Below, in pieces: positions 11,184-22,205 of a DNA stretch of 64,000 nt. Source of the stretch: a bacterium BMS3Abin11. Its GTDB lineage: Bacteria > Pseudomonadota > Gammaproteobacteria > BMS3Bbin11. Positions within the stretch are counted from its first letter, which is position 1, and each line of letters opens with the position of its first letter. The notes beneath the pieces are model-generated. The model ran no database searches, had not been told where the DNA came from, and saw only the letters and a list, made by a program, of their open reading frames with translations. The DNA is taken from assembly GCA_002897635.1 (NCBI GenBank), contig BDTD01000018.1, forward strand, positions 62,001 to 126,000. The letters are read 5' to 3'. The position numbers and the translations under genes are program-made.

Positions 11184-11306
11184 ACTACAGAGGTCGTGGA
11201 GGAAAAGGGATTATCTGTATAAAGGGACATAATTTTATAAATCCTGAGTCAATTCCAATATTTAATCAGAAATTTATCAACACAAAAACCTCCGTGTCCT
11301 CTGTGG
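11184..11306. repeat. Inverted pair of degenerate CCACAGAGGACACGGAGG repeats between tilS and pyrG
   Basis: The 275-base gap between tilS and pyrG holds no gene. Its left arm (11184-11202, CTACAGAGGTCGTGGAGG) faces a right arm (11289-11306) that reads CCACAGAGGACACGGAGG on the minus strand. By eye 14 of 18 positions match. A second, similarly arranged pair occupies the kdsA-eno gap. The arms could fold into a snapback hairpin. Short repeats of this kind are scattered in many environmental proteobacteria; function is unknown. Confidence 0.6.
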
Positions 11307-11327
11307 CGAAAGCCCTTGATCCTGGGT

Positions 11328-11347
11328 CTTGAACTTGAAACTTGAAA
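11328..11347. repeat. Short degenerate 7-bp tandem repeat (CTTGAAA-like units)
   Basis: The segment CTTGAACTTGAAACTTGAAA contains about three imperfect 7-base units, similar in period and composition to the longer CCAAGTT array at 15794-15881. It may be a degraded relative of that array. It lies about 90 bases upstream of pyrG. Confidence 0.45.
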
Positions 11348-11423
11348 TCAATGTTCTGATTGTGAAGTCTGGGCGGCTTTGGTATGCTTTCCTCCCGTTC
11401 GGGGAACAGTCCCCGCACACTGA

Positions 11424-13090
<1,667 letters not shown>

Positions 13091-13091
<1 letters not shown>

Positions 13092-13924
13092 TGCAACTGC
13101 TTAATTTTCAGGTCGGTCTGCAACATCCTTTTTTTCTTATTGCCGGGCCCTGTGTTGTTGAATCTGAACAGTTAGCCATCGATACAGCTGGAACACTGGC
13201 TGAGATCACCTCTGAGCTGGATATTCCCTTTATTTTTAAGTCATCCTATGACAAGGCAAACCGCACATCGGGCCAGTCCTATCGTGGCATGGGGATCGAC
13301 GAGGGACTTAAAATCCTCGATAACGTTCGTCAGCAAACCGGGGTGCCGGTACTCACGGATGTGCACAGCACAACAGAGGTAAAGACTGTTGCAGAAGTCG
13401 TCGATGTCCTGCAGACCCCGGCATTTCTCTGTCGTCAGACTGATTTAATAGAAGCCGTCGGCGCCTGCGGCAAGCCGGTTAACATCAAAAAAGGGCAGTT
13501 CCTGTCACCGCAGGAAATGACTCAGGTGGCCAGCAAAGCGATTGTAGCCGGTGGAAAAGGACGGGTCATGGTCTGTGAGCGTGGTGTCAGCTTTGGCTAT
13601 AATAACCTGGTTGTGGATATGCGCTCACTGGCGATCATGCGACATACCGGCTGCCCGGTCGTCTTTGACGTCACGCACTCAGTGCAGCAACCTGGTGGTC
13701 AGGGCACGCATTCAGGCGGCAACCGTGAATATATACCCGTGCTGGCCAGAGCCGCCGTTGCCGTAGGTGTGGCGGGCCTGTTCATGGAGACACACCCCGA
13801 CCCAGATAAAGCCCTTAGCGATGGCCCTAACTCCTGGCCACTGGCCCGCATGAAAGAATTGCTGCAACACCTGAAAGATATCGATCAGGCTACCAGGGCC
13901 AGGAAATTCGAAGAGCAGTTGTAG
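13091..13924 (+). CDS. kdsA: 2-dehydro-3-deoxyphosphooctonate aldolase (KDO-8-phosphate synthase)
   Basis: KdsA condenses phosphoenolpyruvate with arabinose 5-phosphate to make KDO-8-phosphate for the LPS inner core. From ATG 13091 the protein has 277 residues. Family motifs include [41 protein letters not shown] and [21 protein letters not shown] six bases upstream is in frame, but the ATG overlapping the pyrG stop is the better start. It supplies the LPS pathway begun by the lpx genes upstream. Confidence 0.96.
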
Positions 13925-13931
13925 GTTTTCA

Positions 13932-14078
13932 CCACAGAGGACACGGAAGGCACAGAGGTTTTTTTTTGGGTTATTCGTTGCTTTCCTGTAGTTTTGTCTT
14001 ATCACAGAAATTTATCCATATCATCAACAACAGATATAAATATTTTTGTTTTCTCCGCATCCTCCGCGCCCTCTGTAG
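13932..14078. repeat. Inverted pair of CCACAGAGG-type repeats in the kdsA-eno gap
   Basis: The 282-base gap between kdsA and eno contains no gene. Its left arm (13932-13950) reads CCACAGAGGACACGGAAGG. The right arm (14061-14078) reads CTACAGAGGGCGCGGAGG on the minus strand, matching 14 of 18 positions by eye. AT-rich sequence lies between. The arrangement repeats that of the tilS-pyrG gap, which suggests a defined inverted-repeat element and not random similarity. Confidence 0.6.
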
Positions 14079-14113
14079 TAAATAATCTTTTAAGCTTTCA
14101 GGCATTGCTGTAA

Positions 14114-15490
<1,377 letters not shown>

Positions 15491-15521
15491 GCAAATCAAA
15501 TACTACAGGAGACTGGAGAGA

Positions 15522-15791
15522 TTGAAGCTTTTGCTGACATCTGGAATTGTACTGGCTGTTTTACTTGCCTATACGCTTGCCCTCGGCAAAGGTGGTCTGC
15601 TGGACATCTGGAATATGAAGCGTGATATCGTTGTTCAGCAGGAGCAAAATGAACGCCTGCAGCAGCGCAATCGTGAACTGGCAGGGGAAATTGTCAACCT
15701 GCAGAAGGGGACGGAAGCGATAGAAGAACGGGCGCGTAGTGATTTGGGATTGATACGGTCTGATGAGTTTTTTGTGCAGATTATTGAATAG
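15522..15791 (+). CDS. ftsB: Cell division protein FtsB
   Basis: FtsB is a bitopic inner-membrane protein that links FtsL and FtsQ in the divisome. From TTG 15522, preceded by AGGAGA at 15507-15512, the product has 89 residues. It has one N-terminal membrane segment (about 3-20), then a coiled coil (about 28-62) rich in Gln, Glu, Arg and Leu, then the conserved tail ERARSDLGLIRSDEFFVQII. A longer frame back to 15447 overlaps eno and is less likely. ispD, the usual next gene in many relatives, is absent; a 7-bp tandem array follows instead. Confidence 0.88.
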   Translation: MKLLLTSGIVLAVLLAYTLALGKGGLLDIWNMKRDIVVQQEQNERLQQRNRELAGEIVNLQKGTEAIEERARSDLGLIRSDEFFVQIIE

Positions 15792-15793
15792 CT

Positions 15794-15881
15794 CCAAGTT
15801 CCAAGTTCCAAGTTCCAAGTTCCAAGTTCCAAGTTCCAAGTTCCAAGTTCCAAGTTCCAAGTTCCAAGTTCCAAGTTCCAA
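15794..15881. repeat. Heptanucleotide tandem repeat (CCAAGTT), 12 full copies plus CCAA
   Basis: Twelve perfect head-to-tail copies of CCAAGTT run from 15794 to 15877, followed by a partial CCAA. The array begins three bases after the ftsB stop codon and ends 37 bases before the next start. Because the unit is 7 bases and has no stop in any frame, every forward frame encodes a cyclic SKFQVPS peptide and every reverse frame ELGTWNL. The perfection of the copies implies recent expansion or slippage. Confidence 0.98.
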
Positions 15882-15918
15882 AAACTTTGTGTTGAATTCT
15901 ATTGTTCGGGGATTAAAA

Positions 15919-16476
15919 ATGAGCGATGAAATTGTAAAAAATTTGGGTCCGTTAGCTGTTCTGGCGGGTACATGGGAAGGTAATCAGGGGGTTGATATTT
16001 CCAGAATTCATAGTGAAGAAAAAGAAACAAAATATCGAGAGAGAATTGTCTTCGAACCACTTGGACCGGTTAAAAATGGGCCGCAGGAACTGTACGGTTT
16101 GCGTTATTCGATGACAGCCTGGCGTTTGGGTGAAGAGGATGGGTTTCACGAAGAACTGGGCTACTGGCTGTGGGATGGTGGTAATGAACAGGTCTTGCGT
16201 TGCTTTGTGGTGCCTCGCGGAGTGCTGATCAATGCTGGTGGTGATGCGAAAGGTAGCAGTAAAAGTTTTCATTTATCTGCCGAAGTCGGTTCCGAAACAT
16301 ACGGTATCCTGTCCAATAAGTATCTGGATGAATCGTACAAAACGATGAAGTATGTGCTGGATGTTACTATTCATGATGATGAAAGCTTTAGCTATAAGGA
16401 AGATACGCAATTGTGGATTCCGGTAAATGAGGCGATTTTTCATCATACTGATGAGAATACATTGGAAAAAATGTAA
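15919..16476 (+). CDS. Heme-binding beta-barrel protein (nitrobindin / THAP4-like, FABP fold)
   Basis: The 185-residue product has the N-terminal motif LAVLAGTWEGNQG, which resembles the GTWxGxG signature of nitrobindin-like ten-stranded barrels, and the C-terminal segment FHHTDENTLEKM, common in bacterial members. Such proteins bind ferric heme and may sense or detoxify NO or peroxynitrite; that role is inferred from the family. The start is ATG 15919 with GGGGA 6 bases upstream. In-frame coding capacity continues upstream through the CCAAGTT array to ATG 15763 inside ftsB, but this extension is probably not native. No signal peptide, so cytoplasmic. Confidence 0.72.
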   Translation: MSDEIVKNLGPLAVLAGTWEGNQGVDISRIHSEEKETKYRERIVFEPLGPVKNGPQELYGLRYSMTAWRLGEEDGFHEELGYWLWDGGNEQVLRCFVVPRGVLINAGGDAKGSSKSFHLSAEVGSETYGILSNKYLDESYKTMKYVLDVTIHDDESFSYKEDTQLWIPVNEAIFHHTDENTLEKM

Positions 16477-16515
16477 TTTTTTATACTGGCACACGGGTGA
16501 GTTTGTTTCTTTTTT

Positions 16516-16725
16516 CTATCTTTTGTCCCCCCACCGGCGGCCATAATTTGCTTTACCAAGGCTATCCAGCACGATTATTGCACCTTCTTCAGGCGTTAGA
16601 GTTCCAAACTGGATGTCTTTTACCACGCCCTGGAATACAGATGATTCCATTTTAATTATTTCCATTGGTGCGTTCATATCATCGAGCGCGTTATGCAGGT
16701 TCCAGCTTGCAGTAAATTTTAGCAT
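16516..16725 (-). CDS. Small hypothetical protein, 69 aa
   Basis: From ATG at 16725 this minus-strand frame encodes 69 residues, beginning MLKFTASWNLHNALDDMNAP and ending LGKANYGRRWGDKR. The composition looks protein-like, with a plausible helical C-terminal half (FGTLTPEEGAIIVLDSL). No family is recognised. No clear Shine-Dalgarno is seen. It is convergent with the heme-binding protein gene. The frame remains open upstream to 16848, but that part lacks coding character. Confidence 0.4.
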   Translation of the reverse strand: MLKFTASWNLHNALDDMNAPMEIIKMESSVFQGVVKDIQFGTLTPEEGAIIVLDSLGKANYGRRWGDKR

Positions 16726-17019
16726 TTTAGTATTCCGTTTAGTTTTCTTTCGGTTTCTAAATAATAGTCTGGCCAACATTGTATTGCTTGACAAAACACG
16801 CCAATAAGTTGACGGTGCGTAAAAAAAGCCCGAAGTGACAAATCTCAACGGGTTGTCTTACGGCCCCCAAAAATGAAATGGAAAAAATGAAATGGGGTCA
16901 ATCCGCGCGCCGTTAATATACAAAAGGATTATTTCAGTTTTCTTACTTCCTTTTTCCACACACCCCATTCGCTATTTCCTGTCTGATCTTGTTGGTGGTA
17001 TCTTAGCCTTCACAGCCAT
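16726..17019. other. Intergenic gap without a recognised gene
   Basis: This 294-base gap between the small unknown and ygfZ has no frame with coding character. It contains the pieces AAATGAAATGG and AAATGAAATGGGGTCAA near 16871-16901. These resemble the AAATGGGGTCAG-type scars seen near repeats in many proteobacteria. Nothing else is recognisable. Confidence 0.5.
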
Positions 17020-17961
17020 TCAATTTTCTTCTTCATCGCCCGAAACCGACAGGACCGAATAGGGCTGAGTACCCATAGTCAGTTTTTCTCCATCCGGAGA
17101 GCCCAGTCGGAGATCCAGGTTTTCATCAATGACTTTAGTCTGTAACACTACCTGCAAACACTGATTTGAATCGGAAATGGCTGCCTGAACAACTGTTCCT
17201 GCTGCCTTGTCTGGCTGGCCTGCAATATAAATCTTGTCATTGGGCTGTGCCAGTTCTTTGCGGCTAGTTTCTGCTACGAACATTCGCTGCTTGATTTTCC
17301 CCAGGTAATGCACTCTTGCGACGATTTCCTGTCCCGGATAGCAGCCTTTTTTGAAGTTTACTGCTCCAATCAGATCCAGGTTGACCATTTGTGGCACGAA
17401 GGTTTCCTGAGTGGCCAGGACTATGGCAGGAATGCCTGCCTGAATATCCAGTAGTGTCCAGTTGCTTCTATCTGTTGAAGTGTTTGTATCAAATTTTATT
17501 GACTTGCCGATGTACAGGAAGCGTCCTGACTCATAGTCGATGGTCAGCAGGTTATTGTTGCCATCTCTACTGAGTTTTCCGTTCTCTTTTTTCTGTGTGA
17601 GACCAATACCGGACAGATTGTCAGCAGCACCCAGAATACCGGTAATGGATGTGTTCACATCCTGCGGTGTAATCGTCACATCGTCCCGCATTACAAACAT
17701 GCGTAAGCGAGATAAAATTTTGTCGCTGATCTCTGCAGGGAGAATTAGCAGGAACTCATTTTTATCCAGCCTGGCGATGGTCATGAATACCAGTAGGCGT
17801 CCTTTTGGCGTGCAGTAGCCACTGTACTGCCAGCTATTTACCGCTAGATTAGCCAGGTCATTGGTGAACTGGGCATGCAGAAACTTGCTCGCATCGCTGC
17901 CTGTAACACGCAGGGATGTTAAATCATCCAGCCTGATAGTCTTTGCTTGAGTCTCATTCAT
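17020..17961 (-). CDS. ygfZ: YgfZ/GcvT-type folate-binding protein
   Basis: YgfZ is a tetrahydrofolate-binding protein needed for activity of some Fe-S enzymes such as MiaB. The 313-residue product from ATG 17961 has the diagnostic motif KKGCYPGQEIVAR, whose Cys is essential in E. coli YgfZ. The start NETQAKTIRLDDLTSLRVTG and FLHAQFTNDL also fit. Translation could extend to 18060, but the added sequence lacks family similarity. It is divergently transcribed from sdhC, separated by about 154 bases. An Fe-S repair role fits the neighbouring succinate dehydrogenase. Confidence 0.9.
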   Translation of the reverse strand: MNETQAKTIRLDDLTSLRVTGSDASKFLHAQFTNDLANLAVNSWQYSGYCTPKGRLLVFMTIARLDKNEFLLILPAEISDKILSRLRMFVMRDDVTITPQDVNTSITGILGAADNLSGIGLTQKKENGKLSRDGNNNLLTIDYESGRFLYIGKSIKFDTNTSTDRSNWTLLDIQAGIPAIVLATQETFVPQMVNLDLIGAVNFKKGCYPGQEIVARVHYLGKIKQRMFVAETSRKELAQPNDKIYIAGQPDKAAGTVVQAAISDSNQCLQVVLQTKVIDENLDLRLGSPDGEKLTMGTQPYSVLSVSGDEEEN

Positions 17962-18115
17962 TATGTTTAATGTCCATGTGTCTTGGTGTATCTGGTAGCT
18001 TGGTGATAGGATTGTCTTTGTATTACAACTCAGGATTGTAAAGGAAACAAATACAGACAAACACTGTCCAATGTTGTGAATTCATATAAGGAAGGGCGAT
18101 GTACCACGAAAAAAG

Positions 18116-18508
18116 ATGGCATATATGAAGAATGCAGGACAACGTCCCGTATTTTTAAATCTGCTGCAGATACGTTTGCCTCGCGGTGGATTACTGTCTT
18201 TCGCCCATCGCGTTTCAGGTGTATTACTGGTGTTGGCAATCCCCCTTTTCATCTATTTATTACAGTTACTAAATGGTGGGGTAGAGGGATTTTCTCAAGC
18301 CTTGTCCATATTGTATAGCACTCCCGGAAAGATTATTGTCAGTCTCACGGTCTGGATACTGATACAGCATTCTCTCAGTGGTATCAGGCATTTAATGATG
18401 GATCTGGGCTATAGCTACGACAAAGATATTGCTCGCTTAACAGCCAATATTGCCTTTGGACTTAGTTTCCTGCTGATCGTGTTAACTGGAGTGTGGATAT
18501 GGCTTTAG
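18116..18508 (+). CDS. sdhC: Succinate dehydrogenase cytochrome b556 subunit SdhC
   Basis: SdhC is a membrane anchor of complex II that binds heme b and ubiquinone. The 130 residues begin near QRPVFLNLLQIRLPRGGLLSFAHRVSGV, a family signature, and have three membrane helices (about 33-53, 73-93, 108-129). The heme-ligand region QHSLSGIRHLMMD holds the likely axial His. A second in-frame ATG at 18125 is also possible. It overlaps sdhD and begins the sdhCDAB operon. Confidence 0.93.
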   Translation: MAYMKNAGQRPVFLNLLQIRLPRGGLLSFAHRVSGVLLVLAIPLFIYLLQLLNGGVEGFSQALSILYSTPGKIIVSLTVWILIQHSLSGIRHLMMDLGYSYDKDIARLTANIAFGLSFLLIVLTGVWIWL

Positions 18509-18849
18509 GCATGAGTGAGCGGGGTAGCCTTCATTCCGGTCTCGGAGAATGGGTGGTCCAGCGTTTGACGGCTGTTTACATGTTGTTCTTTATCGTCATG
18601 GCACTAATACGCCTTTCAGTATCACCGGTTTCCAGCCAGTCAGACTGGCTCCTGTTATCATCAGGTCTGCTGTTTCAAATTTTTCTGTTATTGTTCATGT
18701 TCAGCTTGCTGGCACATGCATGGTTAGGATTGAAGAGCGTTTTCCTTGATTATGTTCATCCCTGGCGACTACGGTTTTTACTACTGATGGTAGTAGCCGT
18801 ATCGTTGCTTGCAGCAGGGGTGTGGGCGTTACTGGTGGTGGTAAAGTAA
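18499..18849 (+). CDS. sdhD: Succinate dehydrogenase hydrophobic membrane anchor SdhD
   Basis: This second membrane anchor of complex II has 116 residues from ATG 18499, with GGAG seven bases upstream. Three hydrophobic helices are visible. Family features include LGEWVVQRLTAVYML at the N-terminus and HAWLGLKSVFLDYVHPWRLR, with the His and Tyr typical of SdhD near heme and quinone. It overlaps the end of sdhC by 10 bases. Its TAA stop overlaps the sdhA ATG (TAATG at 18847-18851), so sdhC-D-A are translationally coupled. Confidence 0.9.
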   Translation: MALGMSERGSLHSGLGEWVVQRLTAVYMLFFIVMALIRLSVSPVSSQSDWLLLSSGLLFQIFLLLFMFSLLAHAWLGLKSVFLDYVHPWRLRFLLLMVVAVSLLAAGVWALLVVVK

Positions 18850-20621
18850 TGAATAACGGCATAGAAAAAAGACGCTTCGATTGTCTCGTTATTGGTGCTG
18901 GTGGTGCGGGACTGCGCGCTGCATTGCAGTTGGCACAGGCTGATTTGCATGTGGCTGTTGTATCAAAAGTTTTTCCTACCCGTTCTCATACTGTAGCTGC
19001 GCAGGGTGGTATGAATGCTGCACTGGGAAATGTGACGCCGGATAACTGGCACTGGCACATGTATGACACGGTGAAAGGTGCTGATTTTCTGGGTGATCAG
19101 GATGCCATTGAATACATGTGTCGTGCCGCATCTCGTCTGGTGATTGAACTCGAGCATTTCGGCGTTCCTTTTACACGACTTGAAAATGGACGCATCTACC
19201 AGCGGCCATTTGGCGGCCAAAGCCAGGACTACGGTGGTGACCAGGCCGCACGCACCTGTGCTGCAGCAGATCGTACAGGTCACGCCATTCTACAATCCCT
19301 TTATCAACAGAATTTGCGTTCACAAACCCACTTCTTCGATGAATATTTTGCAACAGACTTGCTGATGTCTGAGGAAGGGGTGACACAGGGCGCGATGGTG
19401 ATTGATATAGAGACTGGTGAGCCAATGATCATTGAAGCCAAAACTACATTGTTAGCTACCGGTGGTTCGGCACGAATTTTCCGCACCAGCACCAATGCCA
19501 TGATCAATACTGGAGACGGTATGGCGATGGCACTGCGGGCAGGTTTACCGTTGCAGGACATGGAGTTTGTACAATTTCACCCTACCGGCATAGCGGGTAT
19601 GGGTATGTTGATTTCTGAAGCAACACGGGGTGAGGGTGGTTATTTAATAAATAAGGATGGTGAGCGCTTCATGGAACGATATGCCCCGCATGTACTTGAC
19701 CTGGCTTCCCGCGATGTTGTTTCTCGGGCCATTGCGATTGAAATTCGCGAAGGCAGGGGGTGTGGGGAAAATGCCGATCACGTGCTGCTGAAAATAAACC
19801 ATCTTGATCCGAATATTGTGAAAAGCAGGTTGCCGGGTATCCGGGATATGTCTATCCGCTTTACCGGTGTCGACCCGGTTGATGCCCCAATGCCGGTGGC
19901 TCCGACAGCACACTATACTATGGGTGGTATACCAACCAATAGAATGGGGCAGGTTGTTGCGCCACAGCACCATGCGCCGGAAGAGCCGCAGCAGGGGATT
20001 TATGCAATTGGTGAATGTTCCTGTGTATCAGTGCATGGTGCAAACCGCCTGGGTGGTAATTCCCTGCTTGATATAGTCGTGTTCGGGCGGGCGGCAGGGA
20101 ATCACATCATTGAATTTCTAACAGATAACCGCTTCCATACACCGCTCAGTGATGCATCGATAGAGCAGGCAATGAGTCATGTTCAACGGTGGGATAAAAA
20201 AGGAGAGGGTGAATCGGTCGCCGACATAACAAAACAGATGCGTGCACTGATGGAACAGTATTGTGGTGTTTTTCGTACTCAGGAAGTGCTTGATGAAGGT
20301 GTTGAAGAGATACGTGCACTGGTTGCCCGTCTGGCAGATGTTCGCGTGGGGGATCATAGCAAGGTTTTCAATACCGCAAGAATTGAAGCTTTTGAGCTTG
20401 AGAATCAACTCGAAGTTGCGATGGCAACCATGCAGTCTGCTGCAGCGCGTACAGAAAGTCGGGGCGCGCATTCACGTCTGGATTTTCCCGACCGTGATGA
20501 TCGAGAGTGGATGAAACATACACTCTATTTCAAGCGTGATGGCGGTGTGCTGGACTACAAGCCAGTACGCACGCAACCCTTAAGTGTCGATTCCTTCCCG
20601 CCGGTAGAAAGGGTCTATTAA
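18849..20621 (+). CDS. sdhA: Succinate dehydrogenase flavoprotein subunit SdhA
   Basis: SdhA oxidises succinate to fumarate with covalent FAD. From ATG 18849 it has 590 residues. Visible motifs are the Rossmann loop VIGAGGAGLRAALQL, the flavinylation segment RSHTVAAQGGMNAALGN with the His that binds FAD, TEATRGEGG-like LISEATRGEGGYLIN with the catalytic Arg region, and HGANRLGGNSLLDIVVFG. The reading frame ends with TAA at 20619-20621. The element that follows overlaps this point, so sdhB starts 165 bases later and not within a few bases. Confidence 0.97.
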   Translation: MNNGIEKRRFDCLVIGAGGAGLRAALQLAQADLHVAVVSKVFPTRSHTVAAQGGMNAALGNVTPDNWHWHMYDTVKGADFLGDQDAIEYMCRAASRLVIELEHFGVPFTRLENGRIYQRPFGGQSQDYGGDQAARTCAAADRTGHAILQSLYQQNLRSQTHFFDEYFATDLLMSEEGVTQGAMVIDIETGEPMIIEAKTTLLATGGSARIFRTSTNAMINTGDGMAMALRAGLPLQDMEFVQFHPTGIAGMGMLISEATRGEGGYLINKDGERFMERYAPHVLDLASRDVVSRAIAIEIREGRGCGENADHVLLKINHLDPNIVKSRLPGIRDMSIRFTGVDPVDAPMPVAPTAHYTMGGIPTNRMGQVVAPQHHAPEEPQQGIYAIGECSCVSVHGANRLGGNSLLDIVVFGRAAGNHIIEFLTDNRFHTPLSDASIEQAMSHVQRWDKKGEGESVADITKQMRALMEQYCGVFRTQEVLDEGVEEIRALVARLADVRVGDHSKVFNTARIEAFELENQLEVAMATMQSAAARTESRGAHSRLDFPDRDDREWMKHTLYFKRDGGVLDYKPVRTQPLSVDSFPPVERVY

Positions 20622-20622
20622 G

Positions 20623-20780
20623 GGCACCTTTATTAATCCATGAATATTCATCTTGCATCCCAAATCGTCCATCTCTGCGTTAAGCATCTTCGCAATAGCC
20701 ATGCTATTGCGTGCGATCCTTGTCTTGATATGAACAATTGTGGAATACAATCTGAGCTATCCAGAATTGATAGAGGTGCC
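20623..20780 (+). mobile_element. MITE-like repeat, copy 1 (158 bp), between sdhA and sdhB
   Basis: The element runs from GGCACC to GGTGCC. The left end AGGGCACCTTTATTAATCC and the minus-strand right end AGGGCACCTCTATCAATTC are imperfect terminal inverted repeats. A perfect 9-base hairpin sits at the centre (CGCAATAGC at 20691-20699, GCTATTGCG at 20703-20711). It resembles the copy at 32239-32396 almost throughout, and its right half resembles 22454-22526. No coding capacity is seen. TTAA precedes GGGCACC and contains the sdhA stop codon. Confidence 0.85.
20773..20777 (+). promoter_or_regulatory. sdhB ribosome-binding site supplied by the repeat
   Basis: GAGGT lies inside the right terminal repeat of the element, with a 9-base spacer to ATG 20787. 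No other purine-rich stretch precedes sdhB, so the element appears to provide the Shine-Dalgarno. Confidence 0.6.
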
Positions 20781-20786
20781 CTTTAA

Positions 20787-21491
20787 ATGATTCGCTTCTC
20801 CATCTACCGCTTCAATCCAGATAAGGACAGCAAGCCGTATATGCAGGACTACCAACTGGATGAGTCGAGGCTTGAAGGTCGACAAATGCTGCTGGATGCT
20901 ATCCTGCTATTGAAAGAACAGGACGAAAGTTTGTCATTTCGTCGTTCCTGTCGCGAAGGTGTGTGTGGCTCGGATGCAATGAATATTAATGGCAGTAATG
21001 GACTGGCCTGTATTACACCGTTGAGTTCGCTAAAGCAGCCTATCAGGTTAAACCCGCTACCAGGCATGCCGGTGATTCGTGATCTGATTGTTGATATGGA
21101 ACCATTTTACCGCCAGTACCGTACTATAAAACCCTGGTTAATGAACGATGAACCGGAACCGGAAATCGAGCGTTTGCAGTCGGATGAAGAGAGAAAAAAG
21201 CTGGATGGGCTTTACGAATGTATCCTCTGCGGCTGCTGTTCAACTGCCTGTCCGTCATTCTGGTGGAATCCGGACAAGTATCTGGGGCCTGCAGCGTTGC
21301 TGCAATCCTACCGGTTTCTCGTTGATTCCCGTGACAAGGCGACCAATGAACGTCTTGATGAACTGGAAGACCCTTTTCGTCTGTTTCGCTGTCACAGCAT
21401 CATGAATTGTGCTGAGGCCTGTCCCCGAGAGTTAAATCCTGCACTGGCCATTCACAACATACGCAAAATGCTGCTGAACCGGGCAACCTAG
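20787..21491 (+). CDS. sdhB: Succinate dehydrogenase iron-sulfur subunit SdhB
   Basis: SdhB carries electrons from FAD to quinone through 2Fe-2S, 4Fe-4S and 3Fe-4S clusters. The 234 residues contain all cluster Cys motifs: SCREGVCGSDAMNING with the following LAC (2Fe-2S), ECILCGCCSTACPSFWW (4Fe-4S), and CHSIMNCAEACPREL (3Fe-4S). ATG 20787 begins 7 bases after the upstream element. The normal operon neighbour sdhA lies across that element. Confidence 0.97.
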   Translation: MIRFSIYRFNPDKDSKPYMQDYQLDESRLEGRQMLLDAILLLKEQDESLSFRRSCREGVCGSDAMNINGSNGLACITPLSSLKQPIRLNPLPGMPVIRDLIVDMEPFYRQYRTIKPWLMNDEPEPEIERLQSDEERKKLDGLYECILCGCCSTACPSFWWNPDKYLGPAALLQSYRFLVDSRDKATNERLDELEDPFRLFRCHSIMNCAEACPRELNPALAIHNIRKMLLNRAT

Positions 21492-21533
21492 TGTGGTGTA
21501 TTTCGCCAAACAACGGAATACACTACACCCGTG

Positions 21534-21785
21534 ATGGCCCAGGTTCCGGGCAAACTACGCTGGCAGTGCAGGCGCGGTATGCTAGAGCTGGATGTCATCC
21601 TGAATCGTTTTGTTGATCAACATTGGCAGAGTCTGGATAATCGGCTTAAAGCCGAATTGGAGAAGCTACTGAGCTGTTCGGATCAGCAATTACAGAAATG
21701 GCTATGTGAAGGCAGGGAGGCTGACAATGAAGTCTATAATATCGTCACCAGAATGCGGCAAGCGGATAATCATCCACCCAGCTAG
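21534..21785 (+). CDS. sdhE: FAD assembly factor SdhE (YgfY/CptB family)
   Basis: SdhE promotes covalent flavinylation of SdhA. The 83-residue product carries the RGMxELD signature as RRGMLELDVIL, and a helical body ending in the family pattern. Starts at GTG 21531 and ATG 21534 are both possible. The position directly after sdhB and before ygfX is typical. A short inverted repeat, GTGTATT at 21496-21502 and AATACAC at 21517-21523, lies in the sdhB-sdhE gap and could form an mRNA hairpin. Confidence 0.9.
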   Translation: MAQVPGKLRWQCRRGMLELDVILNRFVDQHWQSLDNRLKAELEKLLSCSDQQLQKWLCEGREADNEVYNIVTRMRQADNHPPS

Positions 21786-22167
21786 ATCACAGTTCCTTTT
21801 ACTGCTGATCTCCAGTCTACATGCAGCGGCACTGCTGCTACTGTTTTTTATCGATCTCAATTTCCTGTTGTTACTGATTTTTGCAGTATTGATTGTTTTC
21901 AGCCTGCGCCAGCTTATTATTTCAGAAAAATCGACCACTCATGGGCTTAGCCTGCAGCAGGGTAAATCGCTGCTGTTTCAAAATGATGAAACATCAGACT
22001 GGCAGGAAGCGGATGTGCTCGAAAGTTTTGTTAGCCGCTGGCTAATTGTTTTAAGGATCAGAACACTGCTTGATTCGAAGCAACATTCATTGGTGTACGC
22101 AACGGACTCAATAAACGGTCTGTCTTATCGGCGTCTGGTAGTTTATTTGAATCAGCATGGCCTGTGA
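21727..22167 (+). CDS. ygfX: YgfX/CptA-like inner membrane protein
   Basis: The 146-residue product from ATG 21727 has two adjacent hydrophobic segments (about 18-58) followed by a soluble tail, as in the YgfX family encoded with SdhE. E. coli YgfX was described as a toxin acting on the cytoskeleton, a role that remains debated. GGGAGG at 21715-21720 gives a strong ribosome-binding site with 6-base spacing. The gene overlaps the end of sdhE by 59 bases. Sequence similarity is weak, so the assignment rests mainly on topology and context. Confidence 0.65.
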   Translation: MKSIISSPECGKRIIIHPARSQFLLLLISSLHAAALLLLFFIDLNFLLLLIFAVLIVFSLRQLIISEKSTTHGLSLQQGKSLLFQNDETSDWQEADVLESFVSRWLIVLRIRTLLDSKQHSLVYATDSINGLSYRRLVVYLNQHGL

Positions 22168-22205
22168 GGATTTGTAGCCAGGGCCGGTCTTACAATTTCT
22201 GTTAG

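Noticed and set aside
11063-11332. 89-codon frame overlapping the end of tilS
   Set aside because: Its first third is out of frame inside tilS and the rest crosses the repeat-filled gap; no homology or ribosome-binding site.
15561-15881. Minus-strand frame of 106 codons encoding repeated ELGTWNL
   Set aside because: It is only the reverse reading of the CCAAGTT array plus the antisense of ftsB. A stop-free 7-base unit is open in every frame.
15794-15881. Possible CRISPR array
   Set aside because: The units are 7 bases without spacers, and no cas gene is near.
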